A stretch of DNA of 64,000 bases from Luteimicrobium xylanilyticum (GCF_009429125.1 NZ_CP045529.1:1302001-1366000); one strand, 5' to 3'; numbered from the stretch's first letter, positions 45,012-54,783 are shown. Made by a program: numbers and translations. Notes: generated by a model not told the origin, from the letters alone.

Positions 45012-45836
45012 ATGAAGACCTCGATGAAGGAACGCGTCCCGGGGATCGCGCTGCTCCTCGCAGCGATGGTGTTCTCGATCGTGCCGCTCGTGAGCATGCT
45101 CTCGGCAGCGCTACAGCCGCAGGGCACCACGCCCACCGGGATCTCGTGGCCCAGCCACCCCCACTGGCACAACTTCGTCGACGCGTGGCAGGTCGCCGAC
45201 ATCACCCCGCTCCTCGTCTCGAGCCTGATCCTCGTGGCCGGCGTCGTACCCTTCGCGGCGCTCTTCGCGACCATGGCCGGCTATGCGCTCGGCGCGCTGA
45301 AGATCCCCGGCGGAGTCGTCTTCTTCGTGCTCCTGCTGCTCGGCCTGACGCTCCCGCGCGAGGCCACGATCGTCCCGATCTACTACCAGATCCGGGACAT
45401 GGGTCTCCTCAACACCCGCCTCGGCCTGATCCTGGTGCTCATCGGGTCGTTCATGCCGTTCGCCGTCTACTGGATGCGGGCGCACTTCCTGTCCATGCCC
45501 AAGGAGCTGTCCGAGGCGTCGTCGCTCGACGGCGCGGGGCCCTGGCAGTCCTTCGTGCGGATCCAGGTGCCGCTCGCCGTACCCGCGATCGCGTCGATGT
45601 GCCTGCTGCTGTTCCTGTGGACCTGGAACACGTTCCTCCAGGCGATCGTGCTGATCGACGACCCGAGCAAGCGGACCATGGCGGGTGCGCTGCAGAACTT
45701 CGTCGGCCTGCACTCGACCGACGTCGTCCTGCTCAACGCCGGGTCGCTGCTCATCATGGCGCCGACGATCGTCGTGTTCCTGGTCTTCCAACGGCACTTC
45801 GTCAAGGCCCTCATCTCCGGGGCGGTCAAGGGATGA
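45012..45836 (+). CDS. CUT1 sugar ABC transporter permease (MalG-like)
   Basis: The 274-residue protein has six hydrophobic segments and the MalG-type coupling loop MPKELSEASSLDGAGPWQSFVRIQVPLAVPAI near residues 162-193. The first helix (IALLLAAMVFSIVPLVSMLSAAL) is followed by a WPSHPHWHNFVDAW periplasmic loop. ATG 45012 lies 3 bases after the preceding stop, and its own stop overlaps the GH13 gene (ATGA). Confidence 0.93.
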   Translation: MKTSMKERVPGIALLLAAMVFSIVPLVSMLSAALQPQGTTPTGISWPSHPHWHNFVDAWQVADITPLLVSSLILVAGVVPFAALFATMAGYALGALKIPGGVVFFVLLLLGLTLPREATIVPIYYQIRDMGLLNTRLGLILVLIGSFMPFAVYWMRAHFLSMPKELSEASSLDGAGPWQSFVRIQVPLAVPAIASMCLLLFLWTWNTFLQAIVLIDDPSKRTMAGALQNFVGLHSTDVVLLNAGSLLIMAPTIVVFLVFQRHFVKALISGAVKG

Positions 45837-47488
45837 CGCGCGCACGCGACGAGCGCGACTGGTGGCGCCACGCCGTCGTCTACCAGGTCTACCCGCGCAG
45901 CTTCGCCGACTCCGACGGCGACGGGATCGGTGACCTGCGCGGCATCACCTCGCGGGTCCCGTACCTCGCGGCCCTGGGCGTCGACGCCGTCTGGCTGAGC
46001 CCGTTCTACCCGTCGGCGCTCGCGGACGGCGGGTACGACGTCGACGACCCGCGCGCCGTCGACCCACGGCTGGGCACGCTCGACGACTTCGACGAGCTCG
46101 TCGCGGCGCTGACGGACGCCGGGATCAGGGCCGTCGTCGACATCGTGCCGAACCACACGTCGGACCGGCACGCCTGGTTCCGCGAGGCGCTCGACGGCGG
46201 TCCCGGGCACCCGGCCCGCGCGCGCTACCACTTCCGCGACGGTCGCGGGCCGGACGGCGACCTGCCCCCCGCGGACTGGCGGTCGGGCTTCGGCGGACTC
46301 ATGTGGACGCGGGTCCCGGACGGCCAGTGGTACCTGCACGTCCACGCGGCCGAGCAGCCCGACCTCGACTGGGACCACCCCGAGGTGCGCGCCGACTTCG
46401 AGCGGACCCTGCGGTTCTGGGCTGACCGCGGCGTCGCGGGGTTCCGGATCGACGTCGCGCACCTGCTCGCCAAGGCGCTGCCCGAGGACCTGCCGGGCGA
46501 GGCGGAGCTGGAGCGCCTGGCCCCGGGGGAGCACCCGTTCGTCGACCGCGACGAGGTGCACGAGATCTACACCGGCTGGCGAAAGGTCTTCGACGAGTAC
46601 GACCCCCCGCGGACCGCGGTGGCCGAGGCGTGGGTCGAGCCGCACCGGCGGACGCGCTACGCCGACCCCGCCGGCCTCGGGCAGGCCTTCAACTTCGACC
46701 TCCTGCGGGCCGACTGGGACGCGGCGGAGTTCCGGGCCGTGATCGAGCGGAACCTCGCACTGGCCCGGCTCACCGATGCGAGCTCGACGTGGGTCCTGTC
46801 CAACCACGACGTCGTCCGGCACGCCACCCGCTACGGCCTGCCGCAGGGGACGTCCGAACGCCCCCAGGACGGTCGGGACTGGCTCCTGTCGCGGGGCACG
46901 ACGCCGTCCCTGGACCGGGCGCGCGGGCTCCGGCGCGCCCGGGCGGCGACCCTGCTGCTGCTCGCCCTGCCGGGGTCCACGTACCTCTACCAGGGCGAGG
47001 AGCTGGGCCTCCACGAGGTGCCGGACCTGCCCGACGAGGTTCGCCAGGACCCGACCTTCCGTCGCACCGCAGGCACCGACCCCGGGCGGGACGGGTGCCG
47101 CGTGCCCCTCCCGTGGCGGACGAGCGGACCGTCCCTCGGTTTCGGCCCGGGCACGGCGCACCTGCCTCAGCCCGCGTGGTTCGCGCAGAGCTCGGTCGAG
47201 GTGGAGCAGCAGGACCCCGCGTCCACGCTCTCGCTGTACCGCAGCGCGCTGGCGGCCCGGCGCTCGTTCCCGGCGTCCGACGAGGTGGTCTGGCACGTCG
47301 CCGGCCCCGGCGTGCTCCACCTCGAGCGCGCAGGCCTGCACTGCGTCACCGCGTTCGACCGCGCCGCCTGGCTGCCGGCCGGCCGGGTGGTCCTCGCCAG
47401 CGAGGACCTGCAGGGCGCGCGCACCCTCCCGCCCGACACGACCGCCTGGATCGACGCCCGCCCCCGACGAAGCGAGGACACCCTGTGA
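45833..47488 (+). CDS. GH13 alpha-glucosidase (oligo-1,6-glucosidase type), copy 1
   Basis: The 551-residue cytosolic enzyme has the GH13 (alpha/beta)8 barrel: WWRHAVVYQVYPRSFADSDGDGIGDLRGI, region I DIVPNHTSD, region II GFRIDVAH (nucleophile Asp207), region III AVAEAWVE (acid/base Glu265), region IV LSNHDVVRH (Asp326) and the QPDLDW signature of exo-acting alpha-glucosidases. The Val after region II Asp-type position and QPDLDWD fit the sucrose/isomaltose/maltose-hydrolysing subfamilies, which cannot be told apart here. Overlaps both neighbours by four bases. Confidence 0.92.
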   Translation: MTRARDERDWWRHAVVYQVYPRSFADSDGDGIGDLRGITSRVPYLAALGVDAVWLSPFYPSALADGGYDVDDPRAVDPRLGTLDDFDELVAALTDAGIRAVVDIVPNHTSDRHAWFREALDGGPGHPARARYHFRDGRGPDGDLPPADWRSGFGGLMWTRVPDGQWYLHVHAAEQPDLDWDHPEVRADFERTLRFWADRGVAGFRIDVAHLLAKALPEDLPGEAELERLAPGEHPFVDRDEVHEIYTGWRKVFDEYDPPRTAVAEAWVEPHRRTRYADPAGLGQAFNFDLLRADWDAAEFRAVIERNLALARLTDASSTWVLSNHDVVRHATRYGLPQGTSERPQDGRDWLLSRGTTPSLDRARGLRRARAATLLLLALPGSTYLYQGEELGLHEVPDLPDEVRQDPTFRRTAGTDPGRDGCRVPLPWRTSGPSLGFGPGTAHLPQPAWFAQSSVEVEQQDPASTLSLYRSALAARRSFPASDEVVWHVAGPGVLHLERAGLHCVTAFDRAAWLPAGRVVLASEDLQGARTLPPDTTAWIDARPRRSEDTL

Positions 47489-49242
47489 CACCCGGCACCA
47501 CCCTGCAAGCCTCGCGAGGCGCCGAAAGGCACGGCGGGACGTCGGAGCACCCGGCGGCTCGCCCCGCCCCACGACGACGGCCGTGGTGGGCCGACGCCGT
47601 GGTCTACGAGATCTATCCCCGGAGCTTCGCGGGCACGACCCGCTCGGGCGAAGGCGACCTCGCCGGGGTCCGGGCGCGGTTGCCGTACCTCGAGAGCCTC
47701 GGGGTCGACGCCGTCTGGCTGACCCCGTGGTACCCCTCGCCGATGGCCGACGGCGGCTACGACGTCGCGGACTACCGGGACATCGACCCCCGCTTCGGCA
47801 CGCTCGCCGACGCGGAGACGCTCGTCGCCGACGCGCACGCGCGCGGGATCCGCGTGATCGTGGACCTCGTCGCGAACCACACCTCGGACCGGCACCCCTG
47901 GTTCCGTACTGCCCTGGCCGCGCCCGTCGGCTCGCCCGAGCGGGCCCGCTACCACTTCCGCGACGGGCGGGGCGCGGGAGGCGACGAGCCGCCGAACGAC
48001 TGGATCAGCGGTTTCGGTCAGTCGGCGTGGACACGGGTGGTCGAGCCGGACGGACGCCCGGGACAGTGGTACCTCCACACGTTCGCCCCCCAGCAGCCCG
48101 ACCTGAACTGGGACGACCCGGACGTCGTCGCCGAGTTCGACGACGTGCTGCGGTTCTGGCTCGACCGCGGGGTGGACGGCGTCCGCGTGGACGCCGTCCC
48201 CGCGATGGCCAAGGTTCCCGGGCTCCCCGACGCCGGCTACGACCCGGCCGCGGGCTTCCAGAGCGGGTCCTGGGTCGACGTGCCCCACTGGGACACCGAC
48301 GCCGTGCACGACATCCTCCGGCGCTGGCGCACCGTCGGCGACGAGTACGACGGAGACCGGCTGTTCGTGGCCGAGGCCGTGGTCTCCAGCCCCGAGCGCC
48401 TCGCCCGCTACGTCCGGCCCGACGAGCTCCACAGCGCGTTCGTCTTCGACGTCGTCCGCGCGGGCTGGGACGCCGCTCGCCTGCGCGAGGCCGTGGACAC
48501 GACGCTCGAGAGCCTCGGTGGGGTCGGAGCGGTGCCGAGCTGGATGCTGTCGTCCCACGACGAGACGAGGCACGTGACGAGGCTCGGGCGGGCCGAGACC
48601 CGCCCGCAGCTTATGGCCTTCGACTCCGACCTGCCGTCCGACCTGCTGCTCGGGACCCGTCGAGCGCGCGCCGCCGTCATGCTGCTGCTCGCGCTGCCCG
48701 GCATGGTCTGCCTCTACCAGGGCGAGGAGCTCGGCCTCCCGGAGGTCACCGACCTGCCCGAGGACGCGCTCCAGGACCCCACGTGGGAGCGCTCGGGCCG
48801 GACCAGCCGCGGCCGCGACGGGTGCCGCGTGCCCCTGCCGTGGTCGGGCAGCCGCCCGCCGTACGGCTTCGCGCCCGACGGCACGCCGACCTGGCTCCCG
48901 CAGCCGGCCGGTTGGGAGCACCTGACGGTCGACGCGGAGGAACGGGACCCGGGCTCGATGCTCCGGCACTACCGGCGCCTGCTCGCGACGCGTCGTGGGC
49001 ACGCCGAGCTCCGGGAAGGCGGGTTCGCGTGGGAGCCGTCGCCGGCCGGCACGCTGCACCTCGTCCGCGGCCGTAGCGTGCACTGCATGGTCAACCTCGG
49101 GAGCTCGGAGGTCCCCCTGCCTCCCGGTCTCGTGCGGGTCCTCGCATCGAGCGTGCCCCTGCCCGACGGCGTCCTCGAGCCCGACGCAGCGATCTGGTTC
49201 ACGACCACCGTCGAGAACACACCCGATGCTCCTGCTGCCTGA
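47485..49242 (+). CDS. GH13 alpha-glucosidase, copy 2
   Basis: The 585-residue paralogue of the preceding gene has an extra 30-residue N-terminal tail before PWWADAVVYEIYPRSFAGT. Catalytic residues are conserved: Asp236 in GVRVDAVPA, Glu297 in FVAEAVVS and Asp359 in LSSHDETRH; region I reads DLVANHTSD and the signature is QPDLNWDDP. Differences at the active-site rim (Ala-Val after Asp236, Ser-Ser-His-Asp-Glu in region IV) suggest a different linkage or sugar from copy 1. Its last 17 bases overlap the next gene. Confidence 0.92.
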   Translation: MTPGTTLQASRGAERHGGTSEHPAARPAPRRRPWWADAVVYEIYPRSFAGTTRSGEGDLAGVRARLPYLESLGVDAVWLTPWYPSPMADGGYDVADYRDIDPRFGTLADAETLVADAHARGIRVIVDLVANHTSDRHPWFRTALAAPVGSPERARYHFRDGRGAGGDEPPNDWISGFGQSAWTRVVEPDGRPGQWYLHTFAPQQPDLNWDDPDVVAEFDDVLRFWLDRGVDGVRVDAVPAMAKVPGLPDAGYDPAAGFQSGSWVDVPHWDTDAVHDILRRWRTVGDEYDGDRLFVAEAVVSSPERLARYVRPDELHSAFVFDVVRAGWDAARLREAVDTTLESLGGVGAVPSWMLSSHDETRHVTRLGRAETRPQLMAFDSDLPSDLLLGTRRARAAVMLLLALPGMVCLYQGEELGLPEVTDLPEDALQDPTWERSGRTSRGRDGCRVPLPWSGSRPPYGFAPDGTPTWLPQPAGWEHLTVDAEERDPGSMLRHYRRLLATRRGHAELREGGFAWEPSPAGTLHLVRGRSVHCMVNLGSSEVPLPPGLVRVLASSVPLPDGVLEPDAAIWFTTTVENTPDAPAA

Positions 49243-50188
49243 CGCCTGGACCTGGGACTGCTGGTTCGTCGACGACGGCGAACGGTGCCACGCCTTCTAC
49301 CTCAAGGCGTCGCGCGCCCTGCACGACCCCGAGCTCCGGCACCTGCACGCGAGCGTCGGGCACGCCGTCTCGGACGACCTGCGCACCTGGACCGAGCTGC
49401 CCGACGCCCTCGTCCCGTCCGACGAGCACGGCGCGTTCGACGACGTCGCCACGTGGACGGGCTCCGTCGTGCGGGACCCGCAGCATGGCTGGCGTCTGTT
49501 CTACACCGGCCGCGGATCGCGGGAACCGGTCGAACGGCAGCGGATCGGTTCCGCCGTCTCCGCCGACCTCGTCACCTGGCACCGCGACCTGTCGTCCGGC
49601 CCGGTCGAGGCGGACCCGCGCTGGTACGAGACGTGGGGCTCCGCGGGCTCACCGTCGGGCTGGGGCGACGAGGCCTGGCGGGACCCCTGGGTCTTCCCTG
49701 ACGCGGGTGGGCGCGGCTGGCACCTGGTCGCCACCGCGCGGTCGGTCGCGGGGGACAGGCTCGACCGCGGCGTCCTGGGCCACGCCGTGAGCGCCGACCT
49801 GCGGACCTGGACCGTGACGGAGCCCTGGACGCGGCCGGGGGAGGGCTTCGCGCAGCTCGAGGTGCCGCAGCTCGTGCAGGTCGAAGGACGCTGGGCGCTG
49901 GTCTTCAGCTGCTTGCCGCCCGAGCTCGCGGGCGCGCGGCGCGGGACCGTGCCGAGCTGTGGCATGTGGGCCGTGGCCGTCGACGGGCCGACGGGGCCCT
50001 TCGACCTCGCCGGCGCGGCGCCGCTGACCGACAGCTCGCTCTACGCGGGGCGCGTGGTCGAGGCGCGTGACGGCTCGGCCCAGCTGCTCGCGTTCGTCCA
50101 GCGCGACGACGCGGGCCGGTTCGTAGGCGGCATCTGCGACCCCCTCCCGGTCCGCTGGTCCGGCGACGTGCTCGTCGTGGGCCCATGA
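49226..50188 (+). CDS. GH32/43/68-like beta-fructosidase
   Basis: The 320-residue protein is a single five-bladed propeller without the C-terminal sandwich. Candidate catalytic motifs: DAWTWDCWFVDDG at the N-terminus (nucleophile Asp), AWRDPWVF (RDP transition-state Asp), and QLEVPQLVQ (acid/base Glu), the order seen in clan GH-J/F. No signal peptide. ATG 49226 lies inside the GH13 gene's end, so it is tightly coupled. A cytosolic fructosidase beside two alpha-glucosidases suggests the imported sugar contains both glucose and fructose, such as sucrose isomers or melezitose (inference). Confidence 0.8.
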   Translation: MLLLPDAWTWDCWFVDDGERCHAFYLKASRALHDPELRHLHASVGHAVSDDLRTWTELPDALVPSDEHGAFDDVATWTGSVVRDPQHGWRLFYTGRGSREPVERQRIGSAVSADLVTWHRDLSSGPVEADPRWYETWGSAGSPSGWGDEAWRDPWVFPDAGGRGWHLVATARSVAGDRLDRGVLGHAVSADLRTWTVTEPWTRPGEGFAQLEVPQLVQVEGRWALVFSCLPPELAGARRGTVPSCGMWAVAVDGPTGPFDLAGAAPLTDSSLYAGRVVEARDGSAQLLAFVQRDDAGRFVGGICDPLPVRWSGDVLVVGP

Positions 50189-50229
50189 CGGGCGGCCGGT
50201 GCGTGAGCAGGTCGCGCGCCGTCACCGGG

Positions 50230-50235
50230 CACAAT
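50230..50235 (+). promoter_or_regulatory. -10 box of leaderless lpdA-like gene
   Basis: CACAAT lies 7 nt before GTG 50243. This favours the GTG over an ATG three codons earlier at 50234, which overlaps the box. Confidence 0.5.
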
Positions 50236-50242
50236 GGTCACC

Positions 50243-51697
50243 GTGACTTCACAGGGACCTGACCTGCAGGCGACGCGCATCGTCATCCTCGGCGGCGGAC
50301 CCGGCGGCTACGAGGCCGCCCTCGTGGCCCGCCGGCTCGGCGCCGAGGTGACCGTCGTCGAGCGGCAGGGGCTCGGCGGGTCCGCGGTCCTCACCGACGT
50401 CGTCCCGTCCAAGACGCTCATCGCGGCCGCCGAGTGGATGACGTCCACCGAGCGCGCCGCTGGCCTCGGGATCCGCTTCGGGGTCCCGGCCGCCGACGCG
50501 CGGCCCGGCGAGGCGGGCGACCTGGTCGCACCCGGGATCAGCGTCGACCTCGCCGCCGTGAACCAGCGCGTCATGGCGCTCGCGGCCGCGCAGTCCGCGG
50601 ACATCCGGGCCCGGCTCGACCGCGAGGGCGTCGTGACGGTGCTCGGCGAGGGCCGGCTCGACGGCCCCCGCCGCGTCGTCGTCCGGCCGCGGGGCGGGGA
50701 AGCGGACGTCGTGCTCGAGGCCGACGCCGTGCTCGTCTCGGTCGGCGCGACGCCGCGCGAGCTGCCCGGCTCTCCCGCCGACGGCGAGCGGATCCTCACG
50801 TGGACCCAGCTCTACGGGCTCCAGGCGCTCCCCGAGAAGCTGATCGTCGTCGGCTCGGGCGTCACGGGCGCCGAGTTCGCCGGCGCCTACAACGCGCTGG
50901 GCGTGGACGTCACGCTCGTCTCGAGCCGTGACCGCGTGCTGCCCGGCGAGGACGCGGACGCCGCCGAGCTCCTCGAGGGCGTGTTCCGCTCGCGCGGCAT
51001 GACCGTGCTCTCGCGTTCGCGCGCGGCCGGGGCCGAGCGCACCGCCGACGGCGTGGCCGTGAGCCTCGCGGACGGGCGCGTCGTCGAGGGCTCGCACGTC
51101 CTCGTCGCCGTCGGGGCCATCCCGGCCACGCGCGGCATCGGGCTCGAGGAGGCCGGGGTCACGCTCGCGCCGTCGGGCCACGTCGTCGTCGACAAGGTGT
51201 CCCGGACGACGGCGCGCGGCGTGTACGCGGCCGGCGACTGCACCGGCGTCCTCCCGCTCGCGTCGGTGGCCGCCATGCAGGGGCGCATCGCCATGCAGCA
51301 CGTCCTGGGCGACGCGGTTCGGCCCATCCGGGTGCCCGACGTCGCCGCGAACATCTTCACGTCGCCCGAGATCGCGACCGTCGGCAAGTCCGAGGCCGCG
51401 CTCCAGGCCGCGGGGTCCAAGTACGTGACGACGACGCTGCCGCTGTCCCGCAACCCGCGCGCCAAGATGCTCGGGATGCGCGACGGCTTCGTGAAGCTCT
51501 TCGCGCACCCCGAGGCGGCGGTCGTGCTCGGGGGCGTCGTGGTCTCGCCGCGCGCGAGCGAGCTGATCTTCCCGATCACGCTCGCCGTCTCGCACCGGCT
51601 CACCGTCGACGACGTCGCCGAGGCGTTCACCGTCTACCCGTCGCTGTCCGGGTCGATCGCCGAGGTCGCGCGCATGCTCCATCACCCCGTCGACTGA
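50243..51697 (+). CDS. lpdA: NAD(P)H-quinone dehydrogenase (LpdA-type flavoprotein)
   Basis: The 484-residue protein belongs to the pyridine nucleotide-disulfide reductase fold: FAD site VILGGGPGGYEAALVARRLGA, NAD site LIVVGSGVTGAEFAGAYNALG, second FAD motif GVYAAGDCTGVLPLASVAAMQG, and a C-terminal dimerisation domain. The redox-active CxxxxC is missing: the position reads GLGGSAVLTDVVPSK. That matches actinobacterial LpdA (Rv3303c-like) enzymes, which reduce quinones and are not lipoamide dehydrogenases. Monocistronic, with leaderless GTG. Confidence 0.88.
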   Translation: MTSQGPDLQATRIVILGGGPGGYEAALVARRLGAEVTVVERQGLGGSAVLTDVVPSKTLIAAAEWMTSTERAAGLGIRFGVPAADARPGEAGDLVAPGISVDLAAVNQRVMALAAAQSADIRARLDREGVVTVLGEGRLDGPRRVVVRPRGGEADVVLEADAVLVSVGATPRELPGSPADGERILTWTQLYGLQALPEKLIVVGSGVTGAEFAGAYNALGVDVTLVSSRDRVLPGEDADAAELLEGVFRSRGMTVLSRSRAAGAERTADGVAVSLADGRVVEGSHVLVAVGAIPATRGIGLEEAGVTLAPSGHVVVDKVSRTTARGVYAAGDCTGVLPLASVAAMQGRIAMQHVLGDAVRPIRVPDVAANIFTSPEIATVGKSEAALQAAGSKYVTTTLPLSRNPRAKMLGMRDGFVKLFAHPEAAVVLGGVVVSPRASELIFPITLAVSHRLTVDDVAEAFTVYPSLSGSIAEVARMLHHPVD

Positions 51698-51749
51698 CCG
51701 GCGGCGCACGTCCCGGCGGACGTCCGGCCGGTGCGCGAGGATGGTCACC

Positions 51750-52241
51750 ATGCGCATCGACCTGACGTTCGACGAGGCCCGGATCCTCGCCCTGCACGGT
51801 GAACCCCTGCCGCCCGTGCTCACCTCGCTCACGTGCGAGGACGACACGGTGTACGCGACGCTCGACCTCCGCCGGGTCCCGGACCCGCCCGCGGCGCTGC
51901 GGTTCGCGGTCGCGCTCACCCCGACGGTCCGGGCGGCGCTGCGGTACGAGGCCTACGGCTCGGGCGTCCTCGACCTCCGCGCGACGGCGACGGCCGCGGG
52001 GCTGCCGGTGCAGCGGCTCCTCGGCTTCGTCGAGGGACCGCTGCGTTCGGCGCTCGTCAAGCAGGGCCTGCCCGCCGACGCCGTCGCCGTCGTCACGGGC
52101 GACGGCGACCCGCTCGTGCGGGTCCAGGTCGCCGAGGTGCTCGCGCAGCGGGCGCCGGGGCTGCACGTCACGGCGCTGACGTTCGCGGGCGGGCGGATCG
52201 TCGTCGAGGGCGACGTGGACCCGTCGTTCCGGCTGGCCTGA
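51750..52241 (+). CDS. Hypothetical protein, 163 aa
   Basis: No family is recognised. The soluble protein alternates predicted strands and helices: LTFDEARILALHGEPLPPVL, VYATLDLRRVPDPPAALRFAV, LRATATAAGLPVQRLLGFV and an ending VVEGDVDPSFRLA. The codon bias is native. The ATG at 51750 is preferred over one three codons earlier because a GAGGAT box lies 7 nt upstream. It is convergent with the NUDIX gene. Confidence 0.65.
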   Translation: MRIDLTFDEARILALHGEPLPPVLTSLTCEDDTVYATLDLRRVPDPPAALRFAVALTPTVRAALRYEAYGSGVLDLRATATAAGLPVQRLLGFVEGPLRSALVKQGLPADAVAVVTGDGDPLVRVQVAEVLAQRAPGLHVTALTFAGGRIVVEGDVDPSFRLA

Positions 52242-52258
52242 CCGCACCGCCCGACGGT

Positions 52259-52783
52259 TCAGACGTCGACGCCCTCCTCCTGCGCGAGTGCGAGGAGGGC
52301 GTCGAGCGCGTCGGCGAACGCCGGGAGCAGCGGGAGCGCGTCGAGCTCGTCGAGCGCGACCCAGCGCACCTCGATCCCCTCCGGGTCGGTCGCGCGCGGG
52401 TCGACGTGCGCGCCGGCGCGTTCGCGCCCGACGACCGTCGTGTAGGACCACGGGCCGTGGTCGAGGACGTGCGTCCCGACGACGTCGACGTCCGCGGGGT
52501 CGATCCCGGCCTCCTCCTGGGCCTCGCGCAGCCCGCCGTCGACCGCGGTCTCACCGGTCGCGACGGCACCGCCCGGGATGCCCCAGGTGCCACCCTGGTC
52601 GGACCAGACGGCGCGGTGCTGCAGCGCGACGTGCGTCACGGGCGTGCCGCGCTCGCCACGGGCCAGGAACAGCCCGCCGGCGCCGTGCAGCCCCCAGTGG
52701 CGGTGGTCGCCGCACGTCACCCAGCCGTCACCGGGCTGGCGGTGGAGGAGGCGGCGCGGCGGCGCCTCGTCGGACGCAGACAC
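52259..52783 (-). CDS. NUDIX hydrolase
   Basis: The 174-residue protein contains a complete NUDIX box, GAVATGETAVDGGLREAQEE followed by AGI (GX5EX7REUXEEXGU), in the middle of an alpha/beta sandwich. An N-terminal WVTCGDHRHWGLHGAGG stretch is typical of actinobacterial NUDIX proteins next to carboxylase genes. The substrate, some nucleoside diphosphate linked compound, is unknown. GTG 52783 lies 2 bases after the carboxylase stop; the same frame continues through that gene but is not coding there. Confidence 0.87.
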   Translation of the reverse strand: MSASDEAPPRRLLHRQPGDGWVTCGDHRHWGLHGAGGLFLARGERGTPVTHVALQHRAVWSDQGGTWGIPGGAVATGETAVDGGLREAQEEAGIDPADVDVVGTHVLDHGPWSYTTVVGRERAGAHVDPRATDPEGIEVRWVALDELDALPLLPAFADALDALLALAQEEGVDV

Positions 52784-52785
52784 CG

Positions 52786-54621
52786 TCAGTCGACGATCTC
52801 GCAGATGACGGTACCGGAGCTGACGCCGGCGCCGACCGCGGCGCTGAGCGACCGGACGGTGCCCGAGCGGTGCGCGACGAGCGGCTGCTCCATCTTCATG
52901 GCCTCGAGCACGACGACGAGGTCGCCCGCCTCGACGACGGCGCCGTCCTCGACGGCGACCTTGACGATCGTGCCCTGCATGGGCGACGTGAGCGACGTGC
53001 TGCTCGCCGCGGGGCCGGCCTTGGCGCCGTTCCGGCGTGCGGGACGTCGGGCGGCGTTCGCAGTCCGGGCGCGCGACCCGACCATGCCGAGCCCGGCCGG
53101 GATGACGACCTCGAGACGCTTGCCGGCAACCTCGACGACGACGCGCTCGGTGAGCGGCTCGTTCTCCTCCTGCTCGGCGGGCGCGGCCGGGGTGGCGGGC
53201 GCGAGCGAGGCGAGGCGGTCTGCGAAGCCGGTCTCGATCCAGCGGGTGTGGATCGTGAAGGGCTCGTCGTCGTTCGCCGGGACGAACTCCGGTGCCTCGA
53301 GCACGGCACGGTGGAACGGCACGACCGTCGGGATGCCCTCGACCTCGAGCTCGGCGAGCGCGCGGCGGGCGCGTTCGACGGCCTGGCGGCGGGTCGCGCC
53401 CGTGACGATGAGCTTCGCGATCATCGAGTCGAACGCGCCCGAGACGGTGTCGCCCTCGACGACGCCCGAGTCGACGCGCACGCCCGGCCCGCTGGGGAAG
53501 CGCAGCCTGGTGACCTTGCCGGGGGCCGGCAGGAAGTTCGCGGCCGGGTCCTCGCCGTTGATGCGGAACTCGATGGAATGACCTCGTGCGGCCGTCCGCG
53601 TGTAGCCGAGAGGCTCGCCCGCGGCGATCCGGAGCTGCTCGCGGACCAGGTCGATGCCGGTGACCTCCTCGGAGACCGGGTGCTCGACCTGGAGGCGCGT
53701 GTTGACCTCGAGGAACGACAGCGTGCCGTCGAGGCCCACGAGGAACTCGCACGTGCCGGCGCCGACGTAGCCGGCCTCGGAGAGGATCGCCTTGGACGCG
53801 CGGTCGAGCTCGGCCTCCTGCTCGGCCGTGAGGTAGGGCGCGGGCGCCTCCTCGACGAGCTTCTGGTGCCGGCGCTGCAGCGAGCAGTCGCGTGTCGAGA
53901 CCACGACGACGGTCCCGTGCTCGTCGGCGAGGCACTGGGTCTCGACGTGCCGCGGGCGGTCGAGGTAGCGCTCGACGAAGCACTCGCCGCGTCCGAACGC
54001 GGCGGTGGCCTCGCGGACCGCGGAGTCGTACAGCTCGTCGATCTCGTCCTCGGTGCGGGCGACCTTGAGGCCGCGCCCGCCGCCGCCGAAGGCGGCCTTG
54101 ATGGCGATGGGGAGCCCGTGCTCCTCGGCGAACGCGCGGACCTCCGCGGCGCTCTCGACCGGGTCCGGCGTCCCGGGGACGAGGGGGGCTCCGGCGCGCT
54201 GCGCGATGTGGCGGGCGCTCACCTTGTCGCCGAGCGACGCGATCGCGCTGGGCGGCGGGCCGACCCAGACGAGCCCGGCGTCGATGACGGCCTGCGCGAA
54301 CTCCGCGTTCTCCGAGAGGAAGCCGTAGCCGGGGTGGACCGCGTCGGCGCCGGCGCGGCGGGCGACGTCGAGCAGCTTGGCCGGGTCGAGGTACGTCTCC
54401 TGGGCGCGGGCTCCGCCGAGGGCGTACGCCTCGGTCGCGAGGTGGACGTGCGGGGCGTCGCGGTCCTGGTCGGCGTACACGGCGACGGACGCGATCCCGG
54501 CGTCGGTGCAGGCCCTCGCCACACGGACGGCGATCTCCCCGCGGTTCGCGATGAGGACCTTGGTGAGGGCCTTCGTCACGGGACGGGTGGCGGCGGCGGA
54601 CGCGTCAGGCAGAGTGGGCAC
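52786..54621 (-). CDS. Acetyl/propionyl-CoA carboxylase alpha subunit (BC-BCCP)
   Basis: The 611-residue protein fuses biotin carboxylase (about residues 15-460) and a biotin carboxyl carrier domain. Visible are [18 protein letters not shown], the ATP-grasp loop [54 protein letters not shown], and the biotinyl-lysine motif [11 protein letters not shown] (Lys about 576). It makes carboxybiotin for malonyl- or methylmalonyl-CoA synthesis; the beta subunit is not in the window. GTG 54621 lies 5 nt after TACGGT, probably leaderless. Confidence 0.95.
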   Translation of the reverse strand: MPTLPDASAAATRPVTKALTKVLIANRGEIAVRVARACTDAGIASVAVYADQDRDAPHVHLATEAYALGGARAQETYLDPAKLLDVARRAGADAVHPGYGFLSENAEFAQAVIDAGLVWVGPPPSAIASLGDKVSARHIAQRAGAPLVPGTPDPVESAAEVRAFAEEHGLPIAIKAAFGGGGRGLKVARTEDEIDELYDSAVREATAAFGRGECFVERYLDRPRHVETQCLADEHGTVVVVSTRDCSLQRRHQKLVEEAPAPYLTAEQEAELDRASKAILSEAGYVGAGTCEFLVGLDGTLSFLEVNTRLQVEHPVSEEVTGIDLVREQLRIAAGEPLGYTRTAARGHSIEFRINGEDPAANFLPAPGKVTRLRFPSGPGVRVDSGVVEGDTVSGAFDSMIAKLIVTGATRRQAVERARRALAELEVEGIPTVVPFHRAVLEAPEFVPANDDEPFTIHTRWIETGFADRLASLAPATPAAPAEQEENEPLTERVVVEVAGKRLEVVIPAGLGMVGSRARTANAARRPARRNGAKAGPAASSTSLTSPMQGTIVKVAVEDGAVVEAGDLVVVLEAMKMEQPLVAHRSGTVRSLSAAVGAGVSSGTVICEIVD

Positions 54622-54626
54622 GGCTT

Positions 54627-54632
54627 ACCGTA
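54627..54632 (-). promoter_or_regulatory. -10 box of leaderless carboxylase gene
   Basis: TACGGT on the minus strand ends 5 nt before the GTG at 54621; no ribosome-binding site is present. Confidence 0.45.
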
Positions 54633-54729
54633 ACGCGCGCCCGGCGGCGGGTCCGGGCTGTGCGGGCACCACCGGGCAAGATTGGCGAAGGTTCCAAGCC
54701 CGCCCGACGCGCTTTGTAGGCTCCCACGA

Positions 54730-54767
54730 ACGCAGCCCCCGCAGGCAGGCTCTGCGGGGGCGTGCGT
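54730..54767. terminator. Hairpin between maf and carboxylase genes
   Basis: GCCCCCGCAG (54735-54744) pairs with CTGCGGGGGC (54752-54761) around a 7-nt loop, extended by ACGCA/TGCGT outside one mismatch pair. It lies downstream of maf on the minus strand and probably ends that transcript. Confidence 0.7.
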
Positions 54768-54783
54768 TGTGGTGGCCCGACAA

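Noticed and set aside
50243-51697. Dihydrolipoamide dehydrogenase
   Set aside because: The redox CxxxxC pair is absent; the position reads GLGGSAVLTD, which fits the LpdA-type quinone dehydrogenase.
52259-53983. NUDIX frame extended through the carboxylase gene
   Set aside because: The upstream part is Arg-rich nonsense in the shadow of the biotin carboxylase; the NUDIX homology begins at the GTG at 52783.
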